This document shows positions 10,138 through 21,109 of a DNA stretch of 64,000 nt, piece after piece. Made by a program: the position numbers and the translations under genes. The stretch comes from Simmondsia chinensis. Lineage: Eukaryota > Streptophyta > Magnoliopsida > Caryophyllales > Simmondsiaceae. Under the pieces are notes generated by a model, which was given only the letters and a program-made list of their open reading frames with translations, did not search any database and was not told where the DNA came from. The stretch lies in assembly GCA_018398585.1 (NCBI GenBank), contig JAGTTD010000011.1, positions 21,804,926-21,868,925 of the forward strand, given 5' to 3'. Numbering within the stretch: position 1 is the stretch's first letter; every line of letters starts with the position of its first letter.

Positions 10138-11439
10138 AATTACTAACCAGTTTACATCTAATTTTTATTTTGCTTGCTTTTGCTCCTATTGTTATTTTTT
10201 ACAAAAACACTCATTTTATGCTAATTTTTGCCATGTTTTATCATCAGCATCAACCAATGGAAGCAAGATACTTAAAATAAAAGCAAAAAGGGGCAAACAC
10301 ACACCAAGACCAACTGCTAAAGCAAGAGGAAGGACGAACCAATGCAACTTAGATCAATTTGCAAACTTTGGTGGAAAAATCAACAAATCACAAGCAAGGG
10401 TAGATTAAACACTTAAAATATTCATATAACTTGCAACGAGGACTTATTTTGGGCGGCAAAATGAAAAAAAAAAAAGAAGGAAAAAGCAAGTAGGATGCAA
10501 GTTGCAATGTGGGCGACAAGAGCATTAAATAAGGATGAAGTTTGTATAATTTTTTATTCCATGAATTTCCATTCTCATGTACTATAAATAGGGATGTGTT
10601 TTAGATCATTCAATCATTCAAACAAAAAAGAGAGAGAGAGAGAAAGAAAGAGAAAATTCGGATAGAAAAGGAAAAGTTTGGTTTGTAATTTTTCAATTTC
10701 AAGTTTTTTTTTTCTATCCTTTCTTGCTTGAGCAACATTTAGCATACTCTTTTACATATTAACTCTTCAATCTTATGCATGAATTTAAATAAGAAATGAG
10801 TTTTGAAGATTCATGGTTTTTACATAAGACCACACAAATTACATTAATCTATCTCAAGCATTCGCTCAATTTGTAGTGTTTATTACTTTAGCAATCATCA
10901 TAAATCTCCTCTCAGAATCATTATGAATCATTACAGGCTTTCAATGGTGATCAAGCATTCAAGATTCATGAAGAACAATGACAAACACTCAAACAATGCA
11001 ATAAACAACTTTGAATTAGAAAAAAAAGCATATATTACAACTTAGGCTACATCGTAGCCTTGGAAAGACAAAATTAGTTCATGGTAGACATTTCAAAAAG
11101 CAAAACTAAGATAAAATCCATGAACTTTGACCATCAACATGTAATAACAATTTGAATATTGAAAGTAGAAAGGCGTATTAATATAACTAGATGAAATCGG
11201 ATGCCTCCGATAGTATTAAATCAAAAAAGTATAAAAAAAAAAATCAGTAATCATATTTAGTTCTTTTCATTTTGTTTATTACATATCAAAAACTACAAAT
11301 TTCGATTTTTCAAATAGCGCTAAAACTACTAATTTTAGTAGTCACTCAATAATTAATCCTTATGGGAACAATACTCTACTCACTCTGTATTACTTGATAT
11401 AACTTAGTGCACTTGCCAAGCAAAACACAAAACACATCA
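10138..11439 (+). repeat. 3' LTR of element D, with internal inversion
   Basis: It pairs with 5550-6877. The flanks of the central part are collinear with the left LTR, but 10727-11125 is reverse-complemented. A G-containing tract (TTTATGTTTGGGTTTAA, about 10122-10138) just before it may be the worn PPT. After its end at 11439, E polymerase resumes. Confidence 0.75.
10727..11125 (-). repeat. Inverted segment relative to the D 5' LTR
   Basis: Read on the minus strand, this matches 6135-6542: the end of one copy (GGATTTTATCTTAGTTTTGC at 6141-6160) is found complemented at about 11100-11119, and the GTATGCTAAATGTTGCTC end of the other at about 10728-10745. The flanking LTR sequence is collinear on both sides, so only about 400 bp were flipped. 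Confidence 0.85.
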
Positions 11440-12600
11440 ATAGGCCGCACTATCGAATTAGTCCTGCAGAGCATGAAGAACTAAGGTGCCAAGTTGAGGG
11501 GTTACTCACCAGGGGCTTTTCTCGAGAGAGATTGAGTCCATGCACGATTCCCGCTTTAATGCCAAAGAAGGATAGTAGTTGGCGGACGTGCATAGATAGC
11601 AGAGCCATCAACAAGATCACTGTATATTGATTTCCTATTCCAAGATTTGATGACTTACTTAATCAGTTACCGAACTCGCAAGTGCTTAGCAACTTGGACC
11701 TAAAGAGTGGATACCATCATATATGTATCTCACCAAGTGATAAGTGTACGCCCGCCTACAAGACCTGTGAAGGATTATATGTGTGGCTCGTGATGCCGTT
11801 TGGATTATCCAATGCACCTTGTATGTTTATGAGGTTCATGAATTAGGTGATGTGGTTGTTTAGTGGGATGTTTGTTGTCGTCCACTTCGACGGTATCTTA
11901 ATCCATAGCTAGACTTGAGTTAAGCACTTGAAGCACCTTCAGAAGGTATTGGGTACCTTGAGACAGCATCACTTGTTCGCTGCCTTGAATAAGTGCGAGT
12001 TCATGAAGGACTGGGTGACTTCACAATCAAAATTGATAAATGAGGTATGTAGCTTTCATGGCTTGGCTTCTTTTTTATCGGAGGTTTGTGTTAGGTTTCA
12101 GTTCTATCATGCTGCCAATCACAAATTGCATGAAGGGGAGTAACTTCAGGTGGACTCTAGAGGCAGCTGGCGCCTTTGAAGAGTTAAAACAAACATTGAC
12201 CGCAGCACCGGTATTAGGCTTAGTGGATTTCCAGAAGACGTTCGAGTTGCACACTGAGGCCTCCATAGTTGATATTGGTGCAATGCTTAGGTAGGAGGGG
12301 GATCATATAGCTTACTTCAATGAAAACCTTGCTAGAAGTAAGTTCAACTATTCAATTTATGACGTTGAGTTCTATGTGGTGGTGAGAGCTTTGAGGCATT
12401 GGAAGTCGTATCTAGCCAACAAGGAGTTCATCTCGTACTTGAATAATGTTGTGCTAAAATACATCAATAGTTAAGGCAGGCTTTCTGACCGACACGCAAA
12501 GTGGGCGAGTAACATTTGGCGTTTTCATTTGATAATCAAGCACAAGTCTGGGGCATTGAATAAGGTGGCTGACACCTTTAGTAGCCGTACATTGATTGTG
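11440..12600 (+). pseudogene. Reverse transcriptase and RNase H (element E)
   Basis: The frame starts in the RT finger region (RPHYRI...AEHEEL, 11443-11490), continues through INKITV (11608) and NLDLKSGYHHI (11693-11725), to MPFGLSNAP (11792-11818). The catalytic box reads VVVHFDGILIHS (11874-11909), so the usual F/Y-x-D-D is HFDG: the second Asp is Gly (codon 11892-11894). RNase H follows: FHGLASF, FELHTEAS (12239-12262), IAYF, YSIYDVEFY, and HLIIKHKSGALNKVADTFSS (12526-12585). Stops and at least one frameshift near 12040-12150 break the frame. The missing catalytic Asp alone would abolish cDNA synthesis. Confidence 0.85.
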
Positions 12601-12765
12601 ACTGCTAGATGTGCTTTGGTACTCAGTTTTGAGAAATTAGCAGAGCAATATGCAAGCAATTTCTCCTTTGCGAGAAGCTTTAGTCGGGCTAGTACCAGGT
12701 TATTCGATTGGCGATTGATTTCTCTTCAATGGGAATCAACTATGCATTCCTGATTTGAGTTTGGG

Positions 12766-13800
12766 CCCTTAGATCATTCAAGAGAAGCACAAAGAAGGGC
12801 ATTTAGGGAGAGACCAGATGCTCAAGTTGGTGAGCACTACCTACTTTTGATCTTTGATGCGGAAGGAGATTGAGCGGTTTGTCAAGAGGTGCCGCGTTTG
12901 TTAGATGTCGAAAGGCGGCATGTCTAATGCGAGTTCTTATTTGCCGTTACCGATTTCGAGTCAGCCTTGGAAAGATATTAGTGTGGATTTTGTGCTGGGT
13001 TATCGAGAATACAGAGGGGCATTGATTAGATCTTCATTGTTGTGGATCGATTCTCCAAGATGGTGCACTTCATAGGTCGCTGACACAGTACATGTGGCTG
13101 GGTTGTACTTTCAAGATGTATAAAAGCTTCATGGGTTACTAGCTAGCGTTGTCTCGGATAGGGATGTGCAGTTTGTGAGCTACTTCTAGAAGATGCTATG
13201 GAAGATGGAAAACACCTCTCTCGCCTTTAGCATCAAACAGATAGCAAGACTGAAGTGATGAACAGATCTCTAGGTAACCTTCTCCGTTGTCTTGTTGCTA
13301 AGAACATCAAGGGTTGGGATTACAAGTTGTACCAAGCCGAATTCACTTACAATAGCTCAGCAAATAGGAGCATTGATTTTCCGCCGTTCAAAGATGGCTT
13401 TGTACCCCATTCCCTAATAGACCTTGCTCCGGTACTTGATCTTACTCTTCCTAATGGCGAGGTGGAGGACTTCATCTCTAACCTTTAGGAGATACATGAG
13501 AAGACTTGAGCGCGGTTACTTGAAGCAAGCGCTAAGTATGAGTTGGTGAGTGAGAAGCAATACCGGGAAGTTCAACTAAAGGTTGGTGATCAAGTAAGGG
13601 CAATTTTGACTAGGGAACATTTTTCAGCATTAGAGTACAACAAGTTGACGGGACAGAAGATTGGTCCTTTGCAGAATATTTATAAGGTCAATGACAATGC
13701 TTACCGCTACAGCTGCCGAGTGGTATGAGAACTTCAGACATTTTCAATGTTAAGCATCTCGTCGCTTACTTTGGCAAGAGCAATCTAGGAGATCGGTTGG
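12766..13800 (+). pseudogene. Integrase of element E
   Basis: The zinc-binding region (EKHKEGHLGRDQM, about 12790-12825, then CRVC near 12892-12903) is followed by a core starting WKDISVDFV (12968) and a DSKTEVMNRSLGNLLRCL block (13239-13292) with the catalytic Glu. The middle of the core is frameshifted (about 13085-13190). The C-terminal region contains KVGDQVRAIL (13579-13608), YNKLTGQKIGPLQNIYKVNDNAYRY in pieces (13636-13716), then decays. Wording and spacing fit a chromovirus-like integrase, but a chromodomain is not clear. Stops include TAG at about 13486 and TGA at about 13507. Confidence 0.8.
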
Positions 13801-13837
13801 TGAATTAGAGGGCAAATTCTCGCCAACCAGGGGAGGA

Positions 13838-14248
13838 TGATGCAACCTCGCCTTTACGCTTGGCGCGGTTGCTTGGCGGATGGAGCTTGGCAAGATGACC
13901 TAGTTAGTAAGACGACGGGACGCGCTGTAAGAGGATGAACTTGCTAGAGTTTCACTCTAATTAGGAAAGCTTAGTTTATATTAGTAGATTTTATTAATTA
14001 TCTTTTCATTTATCTCTTTAATTTTAGAGTCTTTTATTCTAGGTCAAGTAGCTCCTCTGTTTAAGGAAGAAGAAATCTAGGGTTTTAATTCATTCAATTT
14101 TTATAATAGATTTATGCTTGTTTAGGGTTTTCTTTTGTTCTTGAGTTGTGAGAACTAAGATTAGCCTTTTCCCCTTTATTCTTAATTGTTTTCTAAATAA
14201 AAATTTAAACCTTCTGTTTCCTTAATTTGTCTTGTCCGTCCTGCATCA
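13838..14248 (+). repeat. 3' LTR of element E
   Basis: The 411-bp segment has perfect 7-bp inverted ends, TGATGCA at 13838 and TGCATCA ending at 14248. It follows a purine tract (AGGGGAGGA, 13829-13837). Near its middle it contains GTTTTAATTCATTC and related phrases. The following CAAAC would be the target duplication. The partner LTR is outside the window. Confidence 0.8.
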
Positions 14249-14522
14249 CAAACAATGGAAAACCTTAATCAAAATTGATTCCTTGGAAATTTCTTCCGAA
14301 AAAAGAAATTTCTTAGTGTGACCTAAATGCAGCCAAAAGGTCGTAGGCGTTCATGCCGCCAAGCTTACTAAGCTTGAAAACAAACTCCCCCTTCTAATTA
14401 TTTGAAGTCTTGAGGATCTTGGGGTGGAATGAAAAGGACACCCTTGCATTCAACAGAGTCTGCTAAATGAAAACTCATGGATGATGAAGATCGGTCTCAA
14501 GCTTCTAGAAAGAATTTTGTTG
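14249..14522. other. Flank between E and F, no gene
   Basis: About 270 bp of unclassified DNA between the E LTR and the F target duplication. I see no reading frame or repeat in it. Confidence 0.5.
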
Positions 14523-14527
14523 ATGGT
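14523..14527. other. Left target duplication of F (ATGGT)
   Basis: ATGGT directly before the F 5' LTR. The same five bases follow the F 3' LTR at 56513-56517. Confidence 0.65.
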
Positions 14528-15256
14528 TGTTTATAGTATAGGGGGTAACTTGCTACGGCAGATAGGCGAGTAATTTATATGGATAATTATTGTATAAATT
14601 GGCTAGCTACAAAGCCTAAAGATAAAGGCATACCTACTTTATGCAACATGCCCAGCACTTACTTGCCTAGTATTTACACACCTAGCGCACGCTCGGTACT
14701 TATAGGCTTAGTATTAAATATAGTGAGCAGGTGATTACTATAAAGTAATCAGATAACAATGAACTAAACTTAAATTAGAAAATCGGACCGAAAAATACCA
14801 GATAGACTGGTTATCCTGGGGGTTTCCATGTGTCACTCAATGACACGTGGAAAAAAGAGAAAAGCCCTACTCCCCTTTCTCATACGAGACATGTAAATAA
14901 GAAGGGGGAGGGGTCACTATGCATGGAGGAGGATCATCCATAAGAGGTATATACATATGACCCTTAGATAAAAGAAAGTGGTTATGAGAAAAGGAAAAAA
15001 AGGAGGAGGAAGCTCTTCCTCCAAGACCCTCACGCCTCTTTAACTCTTCACCTCCTCTCCAGAGCAGCATTCGTTCAAGCTTCCTGCTTACCTTAAGTTA
15101 AGTATTTTACTTATAATATGTAAGGTTGTTTGGTCTGCAGGAAATATCAGGTTGGGCGTGTAGCTAGAACTTGAGTTCAACTCATCGTAATGAACCCCAC
15201 CTCTAACATCACTCAAAATATAAAGGACAGACACACTAACCCAAATCATCATAAAA
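14528..15256 (+). repeat. 5' LTR of element F
   Basis: Starts TGTTTATAGTATA and ends CATAAAA (the right copy ends CATAAACA). Shared blocks with 55835-56512 include the GCGAGTAATTT/GGATAATTATT region, the TATGCATGGAGGAGGAT region and the GGAAGCTCTTCCTCC palindrome-like stretch. A short reading frame on the minus strand (14867-15070) is a by-product of this sequence. Confidence 0.75.
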
Positions 15257-15276
15257 TGTTTGGTGCCGTTTGTGGA
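15257..15276 (+). other. Primer binding site of F
   Basis: TGTTTGGTGCCGTTTGTGGA immediately follows the LTR. The TGGTGCCGTTTGTGG core is close to the TGGCGCCG-type primer sites of gypsy elements, with C-to-T differences. In the right LTR no such site follows, as expected for a 3' LTR. Confidence 0.6.
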
Positions 15277-15439
15277 AAGCATCATAAGCTCACGGCTAGC
15301 TTGGTCTTTCTTGTAAGATTCAAACATTTTTCATATCGAGTGAATTAATTTTCAGAATTTTTTTTTTCTTTTATAGTTTTCCTAATAAGAACGAGCCTAC
15401 TTAGGCAAAATTAACCGAAGAAGCTCCCTTGAACATATA

Positions 15440-16690
15440 AAAAGATTTGCTTTAGTAAGTTAAGTATTGTTATATCCTTTTTACCTATATTTTATTTGGT
15501 CAAAATTCAAAAACTCATCATGATTACATGAAGCTCTTCAGGAGCTTCTTTTTGCTAGGTAATGCGATTCGTAACTCTGCACGGATTAAAAGTTATGCCC
15601 ATTTTAATTCACAGCGCCAAATTATGTAACCACTAAGTGGTTAAAACACCCACTCCATTTTTATATATTTTATTTGAAAAAAAAAATTAAAAATCATCAT
15701 AGTTGCATAGAAGTCTTCAAGAGCTTCATTTTGATTGGTAATTCGATTAGTAACTTTTCACGAGTTAAAAGTTATGCCCATTTTAAGACACAGAGCCAAG
15801 TTATATAACCACTACGTGGGTAAAATGCAAATTTCATGTTTTATATATTTTTTTTTATTAGAAACTCAAAAAGTATTATAGTTACATATAACTCTTCGAG
15901 AGCATCATTTTGATCAGTGATTCGATTTGTAACTCTTTATGGATTAAAAGTTATCCCTGTTTTAAGTTACAGAGCAAAGTTATATAACTACTACATGAGT
16001 AAAACTCCACTTCGGCTTTAAATATTTTAATTGATCAAAAATTCCAAAAAGAATCATAGTTACATATAATCAAAAGCTTCATTTTGATAGGTGATTCTAT
16101 CCGTAACGCATCACGAATTAAAAGTTATGCCCATTTTCAGTCACATGGCCAAGTTATATAACCATTACGTGTAAAAAGCCATCTTCAGATTTTATATATT
16201 TTCTTTGATCAAAAATTATAAAGTCATCATAGTTACATAACGCTTCAAGAGCTTCATTTTGATAGGTGATTCCATTTGTAACGCTTCACGGAATAAAAGT
16301 TATGCCCGTTTTAAGCCATGGAGCCAAGTTATATAACCACCACATGGGTAAAATGCCCACCTTGTCTTTTATCTATTTTCTTTGATCAAACTTTCAAGAA
16401 CTGTAATAGGTATATAGAACTCCCCACAAGCTTTGTTTTGATAGGTCATTTGATGCGTAACTCTACACAGATTAAAAGTTGTGCCCGTTTTAAATCACAC
16501 GATTAAAACAATCGACAACCACCACACTGGAAAAATGCCCACCTCATCATTTTTTATCTTCTCTTTGATTGAAAATGTGAGAAACTATTATGTCGCATAG
16601 AGTTCTTTAACAGTTTCGTTTTGATAGATGACTTGATCTATAACTCTTTACATACAAGAGGTTATATATTTTTAAAGTTACAGGATACTT
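15440..16690 (+). repeat. Satellite-like array, about 179-bp unit, seven copies
   Basis: The anchor AAAGTTATGCCC (or a variant) recurs with its AGTT at 15591, 15770, 15949, 16123, 16298, 16477 and about 16659: spacings 179, 179, 174, 175, 179 and about 182. Each unit has a TTCATTTTGATAGGTGATTC-like block, the anchor, an AAGTTATATAACCAC block and an A/T-rich spacer. The last unit is most diverged. The unit is of nucleosome length. It lies in the 5' part of F. Confidence 0.9.
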
Positions 16691-17215
16691 TATGCATTTT
16701 ATACACCTGATTTGACCACCACAAGCAACCTTTACCACCATTAACATCGTCGCTCACCTACCACCAGCATCACACTACCTGCTGTGTCCTACTACCTGCC
16801 ATCATACACTACCCGCTGTCATACTACCCATCGTCACATTGCCGACCCACATTCTGCTACCCGCCGGCGCCGATCTTACTTGCCGGCATCATTCTCACTC
16901 GCTTACCATCATTGACAATGTCGTTTCATACTCTAACAAAGCCACGACTCTTTGCATGCCACGGGACCTCCGTCGTGACACTTTGTCTTGCATGCAACAA
17001 CCACCCTTTTGAGCACCACCGTCATCGTTCCAACCACCCCGGTGCACGACCACCACTGCTGTCATTTTGACCACCTTAACCCGCAATGACTGTCGTCGTT
17101 CCTGTTCTAGGACCATAAACAACCACCACACAAAAAACATGACTACCACCATCATCTTCTTCAACCACCACCGCACACCACCAATAGCCTGTACCAACCA
17201 CCATCGATTTTCTCT
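16691..17215 (+). repeat. ACC/CCACC-rich low-complexity region
   Basis: Dense CACCAC, CTACC and TACCACC trinucleotide-like runs on the plus strand, between two tandem arrays. It reads as Gly/Val/Trp-poor frames in all directions; a 100-codon minus-strand frame (16895-17197) comes only from this bias. Not a gene. Confidence 0.7.
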
Positions 17216-17219
17216 CCTC

Positions 17220-18250
17220 CGCTAAACCCTAATTGGCTCAATTTTTTGTCTAATTCAACCCCAATTGGTCAATTTTCATTGCAGTCACTACTAAATCAAA
17301 CCCTATTCAGTTCAATCTTCATTACAATCTCAATTCAGTTCATCCCTGATTCGGTTAATTTTCATTACAACTTTAGTTTAATTCAACCCTAAGTGAGTCA
17401 ATTTAGTTACCATCTCAACTCAATTCAACCCTAATTTGGTCAATCTTCATTTAAATATTAGTTAAATTCAACCCTAAGTGGGTCAATTTTCGTTATAATC
17501 TTAGTTCGATTCAACTTTAGATGAGTTAATTTTCATTGCAATTTTTAGTCAATCGAACTCCAGATGATTTAGCTTTCATTACAATCTTAGTTTGTGCGAT
17601 CCTAACTGAGCTAATTTTTGTTACAATCTCAGTTTGGATCAATCCTAACTGAACCAATTTTCATTACAATCTCAGTTTGGTTCACTCTTAACTGAACCAA
17701 TTTTCATCACAATCGTTGTTTATTTGAATCCCGACTGAACCATATTTTGCCACCATCTTAGTTTAGTTCAATCCCAACTGAACCAATTTTCTTGACTATC
17801 TCAGTCTAGTTCAATCTTGAATTGAACAAATTTTTGTTATAATCTCAGCCAATTTTTGTTACAATTCCCATTCAAATTAAACTCTGATTGGGTCAATTTT
17901 TGTCATAATCCTATTTTAATGCAACTCTAATCAAGCCAACTTTTATCATCCTTATTCAACTTTCAGTATAATTCCTATCAAATCAAATTCTGATTAAATT
18001 AAGTCTTGTTGCATCTCTAGTTCATTTGAATCCTAGTTGAATCACTAATTACTAGAATTTGAATTTGTTGGAATCCTGACTAAGTCAATCTCTGTAACAA
18101 TTCTATTCAATCAAACTTCATGGAATAAATCTTTGTTCAGATCAAATCCACCTTCGCAATAATTTCTAGTTTAGCTGAATTCCACTTCAACAAACTCTTG
18201 CTATGATCTCTAGTTCAACTAAACCATACATAAATCAATTTATCATTATA
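17220..18250 (+). repeat. Minisatellite, about 43-bp unit, roughly 23 copies
   Basis: The unit is approximately a TTCAACCCTAACTGA phrase followed by a CAATTTTCATTACAATCTCA phrase. Measured spacings of the same anchors are 42-44 bp (for example 17259, 17301, 17344 and 17387; also 17651, 17695, 17737, 17780 and 17824). The best-preserved copies lie at 17600-17850; the right end degrades gradually. Confidence 0.9.
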
Positions 18251-19974
18251 GTTTCATCTTTTAGATCTTCAATTGCGAATTTACTCCATTACCCTCTTAT
18301 AGCAACACAATTAGAAAAGTCAAAAAAGGCTTAATATTCCAAATTGTAATTATCAGAACTATAATCTTGGCATTGAATTTCTAAATGGGCTGGACTCAAA
18401 ATTTTGAGAAAGTAGGAAATAAATCCAGGATGAGGTTTCATAATCCAAATTTAAGCAATCACAGATAGAGATAATTGTAAGGAACGAGAAATAGTGTAGA
18501 AAAAGTGGGCCAAGTTAAGGATTTTAAAACTTCATTAGCAACAAAGGTTTTCCACATAATGTTGAGGGAAGCACCTATGTAAGAAAGTCAATTCAAGAGG
18601 ATTTTTTTATCAATTCTAGGAAGAAATCCATCTGGGGTTTGGATTTAATAGCAAGCCTAGGTATTCTAAGTGGATTATATGGAGAACGACGATAGTCACT
18701 ACATGCCATCTTATACTACTTGTATTAACAATTCACTTTAAAGGATTTGAGGTTGGATGGAAGAGAAATTTCTTATAATGACCGTGCTCTGAATCTCGGC
18801 ATTAATGGGTGAAATCTTGTCCAAACCAGGATGTTTAGACTTCATAAACGCACCATACTATTTAAAGATAGTTATATCTGTTATCTTCATAGATGACCAA
18901 GCGGGTGAAAACTAAGTACAACAAGACAAGTAGCACTTTTGCTCATCAATGATCCTTCCCGACATGCTTGCCATATTATCCATCATCCAAAAGCGGTTAG
19001 TCACCAAGTAATTCTGACACATGGAATATAGGTCTAAAGTTACCTTTGCAATGCATTAGGAACGCCTGTTTCTGCTCATTGGTAACTGTACTGAATGGAT
19101 AGCCTCCTATTATTATTATTATTATTTTGGTAAGTATGGATAGCCTACTCTCCAATGTCGTTTGCCCATTGTTGCACTAACAACTGAAAATAGTAATGTT
19201 GGATTAAGGATGTTGGGAGGGCCAAAATTAATGACCTAAATATGTCATTATCTGTTCGTCTTTCATAGTTTTGGTAACCGAAAACATAAAATACCCTAAT
19301 ATAAAGTGTAGTGCCAATGTTGGTGCACCAATGTAACTTAGGAGGCATGTAAGTTAAATTTGAGCAAAATGGGCAAATTGTAACAAAGGGGCATATATTG
19401 TACATTCTACTTCAAAAACTTTGTCCAAACGTGCAGGCGTAATAACTCCTTTTGAACCTAAAAAAGATGCCTCTTTGGTCTTATAATCATGTTCTTTTCT
19501 TTCTAATAAGATCATTTCATTCATAATTGATTCAACTGCTTCGCAAATCTCTCGCTTGCTGATACAACCCCAAGGTAGCTCCCGTAACAAATCATTCCTC
19601 AAATTCATAAGTAGGGCCTTATATGAATTCTTTACTATATGTTAGTACAACCGTTGTTATCGTGCCAACTGTTAAAAGAACTATATCTCATGTGCAATAG
19701 GGAATCTCACCACACTCAACTCGCTTTATAAATTACGCAATACCATTATCCCTCAATGTCAATGACTCTATAGTGTCTTTTAGGATCGTTTTAGAAGGTG
19801 ATATTCAATTGACCCAAGCTGGATAAACCTCAGGATCAATAATGGGTTTAAGGTATAAATGGCCAGAATTGAGACTTTACTAACAATTATAGGCCAGTCT
19901 TTCTTTCAACGTTGGTATAAATAATTTTAAGAGAAGGGGACTTTACCTTAGTCATAAATCATATTTCATTTACT
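18251..19974. other. Unclassified internal DNA of F
   Basis: I see no recognisable gene or mobile element. Minus-strand frames at 19145-19405 (86 codons) and 19354-19608 (84 codons) overlap each other and resemble nothing I know. A short ATT run lies near 19110-19127. Confidence 0.45.
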
Positions 19975-20540
19975 TAACAATGGCACGAATCATTTTAGGA
20001 ACGGCGGACTTTGCCACATTTCACAACTTAGATTTCCTTATCTTGGTGGTCTAAATCATTTTCGGATAGGGGGACTTCGTCCTACTTCACAACTTAGATT
20101 TCCTTATCTTGGTGGTGTAAATTATTTTTGGATAGGGATACTTCATCCCAATGTGTAGTTTAAATTTTCTAATCTTGGTGGTATAAATTATTTTCTACCA
20201 TGGGGACTTCGCCACAATTCACAACTTAGATTTCCTTATCCGAGAGGTGTGGATCATCTTAGGAATGGGGGACTTCGCCTCAGTTATGAATCAGATTTCA
20301 TTTCCTTATCTTGGTGGCATAAACAATTCTCGGATTGGGGGACTTTCCCGCCAATTCACAACAAAAAGGCTTTTTTTTTTTGTTTTTTCGTTTTTTTAAT
20401 CTTAGTGGCATAATTCATTCTCAGATACGGGGACTTAGCCCCAAATTCACAACTTAAATTTCTTTATCATAGTGGCATAAATGATTTTAGGACTAGGAAA
20501 CTCTGCCCTCAATCATGCCCCGTTATACAACATTGTGCCA
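19975..20540 (+). repeat. Minisatellite, about 66-bp unit, eight copies
   Basis: The unit contains TTCACAACTTAGATTTCCTT, then ATCTTGGTGG, then GGATAGGGGGACTTCG. Anchor positions 20021, 20087, 20152, 20219 and about 20285 give spacings of 65-67 bp. One late unit is lengthened by a T-rich run (20370-20398). Confidence 0.9.
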
Positions 20541-21034
20541 CATCTAGGAGACTTCGTTACCCATCATAAGTCGAATATTGAACTATAATTAGGAAACTTG
20601 GTCGCTTAGTGCAACTCGATAAAATATTTGTAATAGGAAAGTCCAACATAAGCCATGACTGTTACTGCACTTGAGCAACTCACACTTTAACTAACTTTCT
20701 AATAGCCGGGCACCGCTATCTTTTAGCAATTTAGTAAGAGAAGTGTAAGATGTTGTTTTTATCTGCTTAGCTCGAAGCACTTATGTTTGCCTTATTTTTT
20801 TTTGTAATTAAGTGTGATGTGGTCACTGTAAAATGATAATTAAAAAAAACGTGCAAAAGTAATTCATCGCGACTAGGGAGGGAGCCTAAATTAGAACCAC
20901 ACGTCTTTGACCTCAACTACTCACCATTTTTGGGGGAAAGGTCATGATACTTTGGTGTATCTGACTTCGGTTATACTGTGCGTTCAACTTATGCTTCAAT
21001 TAAGAAGGTTTGGTTAAATGTTTTTGTGGATTTT

Positions 21035-21075
<41 letters not shown>

Positions 21076-21109
21076 AACTGAAAATAAAAAGATATGAACC
21101 TAACTCAAG
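20541..21109. other. Unclassified DNA with an (AT)n run
   Basis: No gene seen. An (AT)n microsatellite of about 36 bp lies at 21037-21072. The remainder is ordinary AT-rich DNA without repeats that I can detect. Confidence 0.55.

Larger units (their letters stand above)
5550..11439 (+). mobile_element. Element D: Athila-like element with long LTRs and no pol
   Basis: Two direct repeats of about 1.3 kb (about 5550-6877 and 10138-11439) enclose 3.3 kb. A PBS for tRNA-Asp, typical of the Athila/Tat branch of Ty3/gypsy, follows the left repeat. A gag remnant is the only coding trace; no protease, RT or integrase is visible, so the element was non-autonomous or was deleted. It interrupts E between gag and RT. 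The exact left edge is uncertain because the first 50-60 bases of the LTRs align poorly, and I could not find a convincing target duplication. Confidence 0.75.
4597..14248 (+). mobile_element. Element E: Ty3/gypsy element split by B and D
   Basis: Gag (4597-5502), then after the D insertion reverse transcriptase, RNase H, integrase and a 411-bp 3' LTR, all plus strand. The order gag-RT-RH-INT defines Ty3/gypsy. Protease and the N-terminal part of RT are missing between gag and 11440, so DNA was lost around the D insertion as well as displaced. The N-terminal half of gag and the 5' LTR should lie left of the window, beyond B and A. Confidence 0.75.

Noticed and set aside
15440..16690. CRISPR-like repeat array
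   Set aside because: Units of about 179 bp are contiguous, without short identical repeats and unique spacers; it is a tandem satellite in plant DNA.
16895..17197. A 100-codon open frame on the minus strand
   Set aside because: It lies entirely within ACC-rich low-complexity DNA, has a repetitive Val/Gly/Trp/Met-biased product and no conserved motif.
19145..19608. Two overlapping minus-strand frames as host exons
   Set aside because: No splice-site context, conserved domain or neighbouring exon is visible; composition equals surrounding F DNA.
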